Below are positions 63,656-64,000 of a DNA stretch of 64,000 nt, piece after piece. A program made the position numbers and the translations under genes. Position 1 is the stretch's first letter. Every line of letters begins with the position of its first letter. The notes under the pieces are model-generated. The model made no database searches. It was not told the DNA's origin and saw only the letters and a list, made by a program, of their open reading frames with translations. The stretch is from Rhyacophila brunnea (lineage: Eukaryota; Arthropoda; Insecta; Trichoptera; Rhyacophilidae). The stretch is from the NCBI GenBank assembly GCA_022495005.1, contig JAGYXB010000691.1, positions 1,054,001 to 1,118,000 of the forward strand. Reading direction: 5' to 3'.

Positions 63656-63685
63656 ACCCAACCTAACCTAACCTAACCTACCTCA
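63656..63685. repeat. Short telomere-like (CCTAA)n tract
   Basis: About five CCTAA units, the insect telomere repeat TTAGG on the other strand. Too short to mean more than an interstitial tract. Confidence 0.6.
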
Positions 63686-63805
63686 ACCTAATATAATCTT
63701 GGTGTGTGATAATGATGCATCGAAATGTATGAAAATTTCAAATTTTAAATTATCATTTAATTATTGGATCGAAAAGCATCTGCGCCGACAGAAAAGGGTA
63801 TTGAA

Positions 63806-63830
63806 CAAAGAGATTGCAGCAATCTCTTTG
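63806..63830. repeat. 25-bp perfect palindrome
   Basis: CAAAGAGATTGC, one A, then GCAATCTCTTTG. It lies in otherwise unassigned sequence containing an AATAAA near 63917. Confidence 0.85.
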
Positions 63831-63948
63831 GTATTTATGTAATACTAGCTGAGCCAGCTGGCTCTCGCCAGTCTGTCTCGCTAGGTCTTGTATGTAATAT
63901 AATTGTCTACGTGGAATAAACTGTTTTGGTAAAAAAGAATTATAAAAG

Positions 63949-63977
63949 CTCATGCGGCATCTGCGGCATCTACGGCA
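63949..63977. repeat. 9-bp tandem repeat, about three units
   Basis: Units of GCGGCATCT (third unit ACGGCAT) near the end of the window. Confidence 0.7.
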
Positions 63978-64000
63978 TAATTAAGGTAAATGTACCAGTA

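Noticed and set aside
63656..63685. Chromosome end
   Set aside because: Only about five CCTAA units; interstitial tract.
63753..63953. 66-codon minus-strand frame as an upstream CNBD exon
   Set aside because: Spans a palindrome and 9-bp repeats, lacks matching splice sites and shows no cyclic-nucleotide-domain features.

Overview
This window is AT-rich animal DNA, almost certainly from an insect. It has long introns with GT-AG splice sites, tRNA-derived SINEs, a mariner element, many MITEs and a short (CCTAA)n tract. Its main gene is closest in layout to insect Pvr. The order cannot be fixed from the sequence alone; the style of repeats would suit a hemipteran or lepidopteran.

Layout. (1) 1-10.67 kb: no coding exon found; nested transposons and SINEs. 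(2) 10,672-50,089, + strand: a nearly complete PDGF/VEGF-receptor-like receptor tyrosine kinase (Pvr). I traced 22 constitutive or default coding exons and one extra alternative exon. Every junction has a GT donor and an AG acceptor, the phases agree throughout, and the default chain sums to 1,403 codons plus a stop. The chain runs: seven Ig domains, one membrane span, a split tyrosine kinase with a kinase insert, and a C-terminal tail carrying seven YxxM motifs. The signal-peptide exon was not found. (3) 50.1-56.6 kb: intergenic space between convergent genes, with MITEs, a SINE and one doubtful small Cys-containing ORF. (4) 56,593-61,888, - strand: five exons (421 codons plus stop) of a protein with two cyclic-nucleotide-binding-like folds; its 5' end lies upstream or was not recognised. 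(5) 61.9-64 kb: a mariner with a frameshifted transposase sitting inside an older inverted SINE.

Most notable are two tandem exons (13,988-14,159 and 15,912-16,047). Each encodes an alternative second half of Ig domain 2, with identical entry (0) and exit (1) phases, so they look like mutually exclusive exons that would alter the presumed ligand-binding region of Pvr. The receptor tail is built like a PI3-kinase docking scaffold. The introns and flanks preserve a readable insertion history: several non-autonomous hAT elements with perfect 8-bp target duplications, a three-level nest at 0.8-7.1 kb, a SINE inside a MITE with a 13-bp duplication, and a mariner inside a SINE. The two genes show no obvious functional link; they are simply convergent neighbours.
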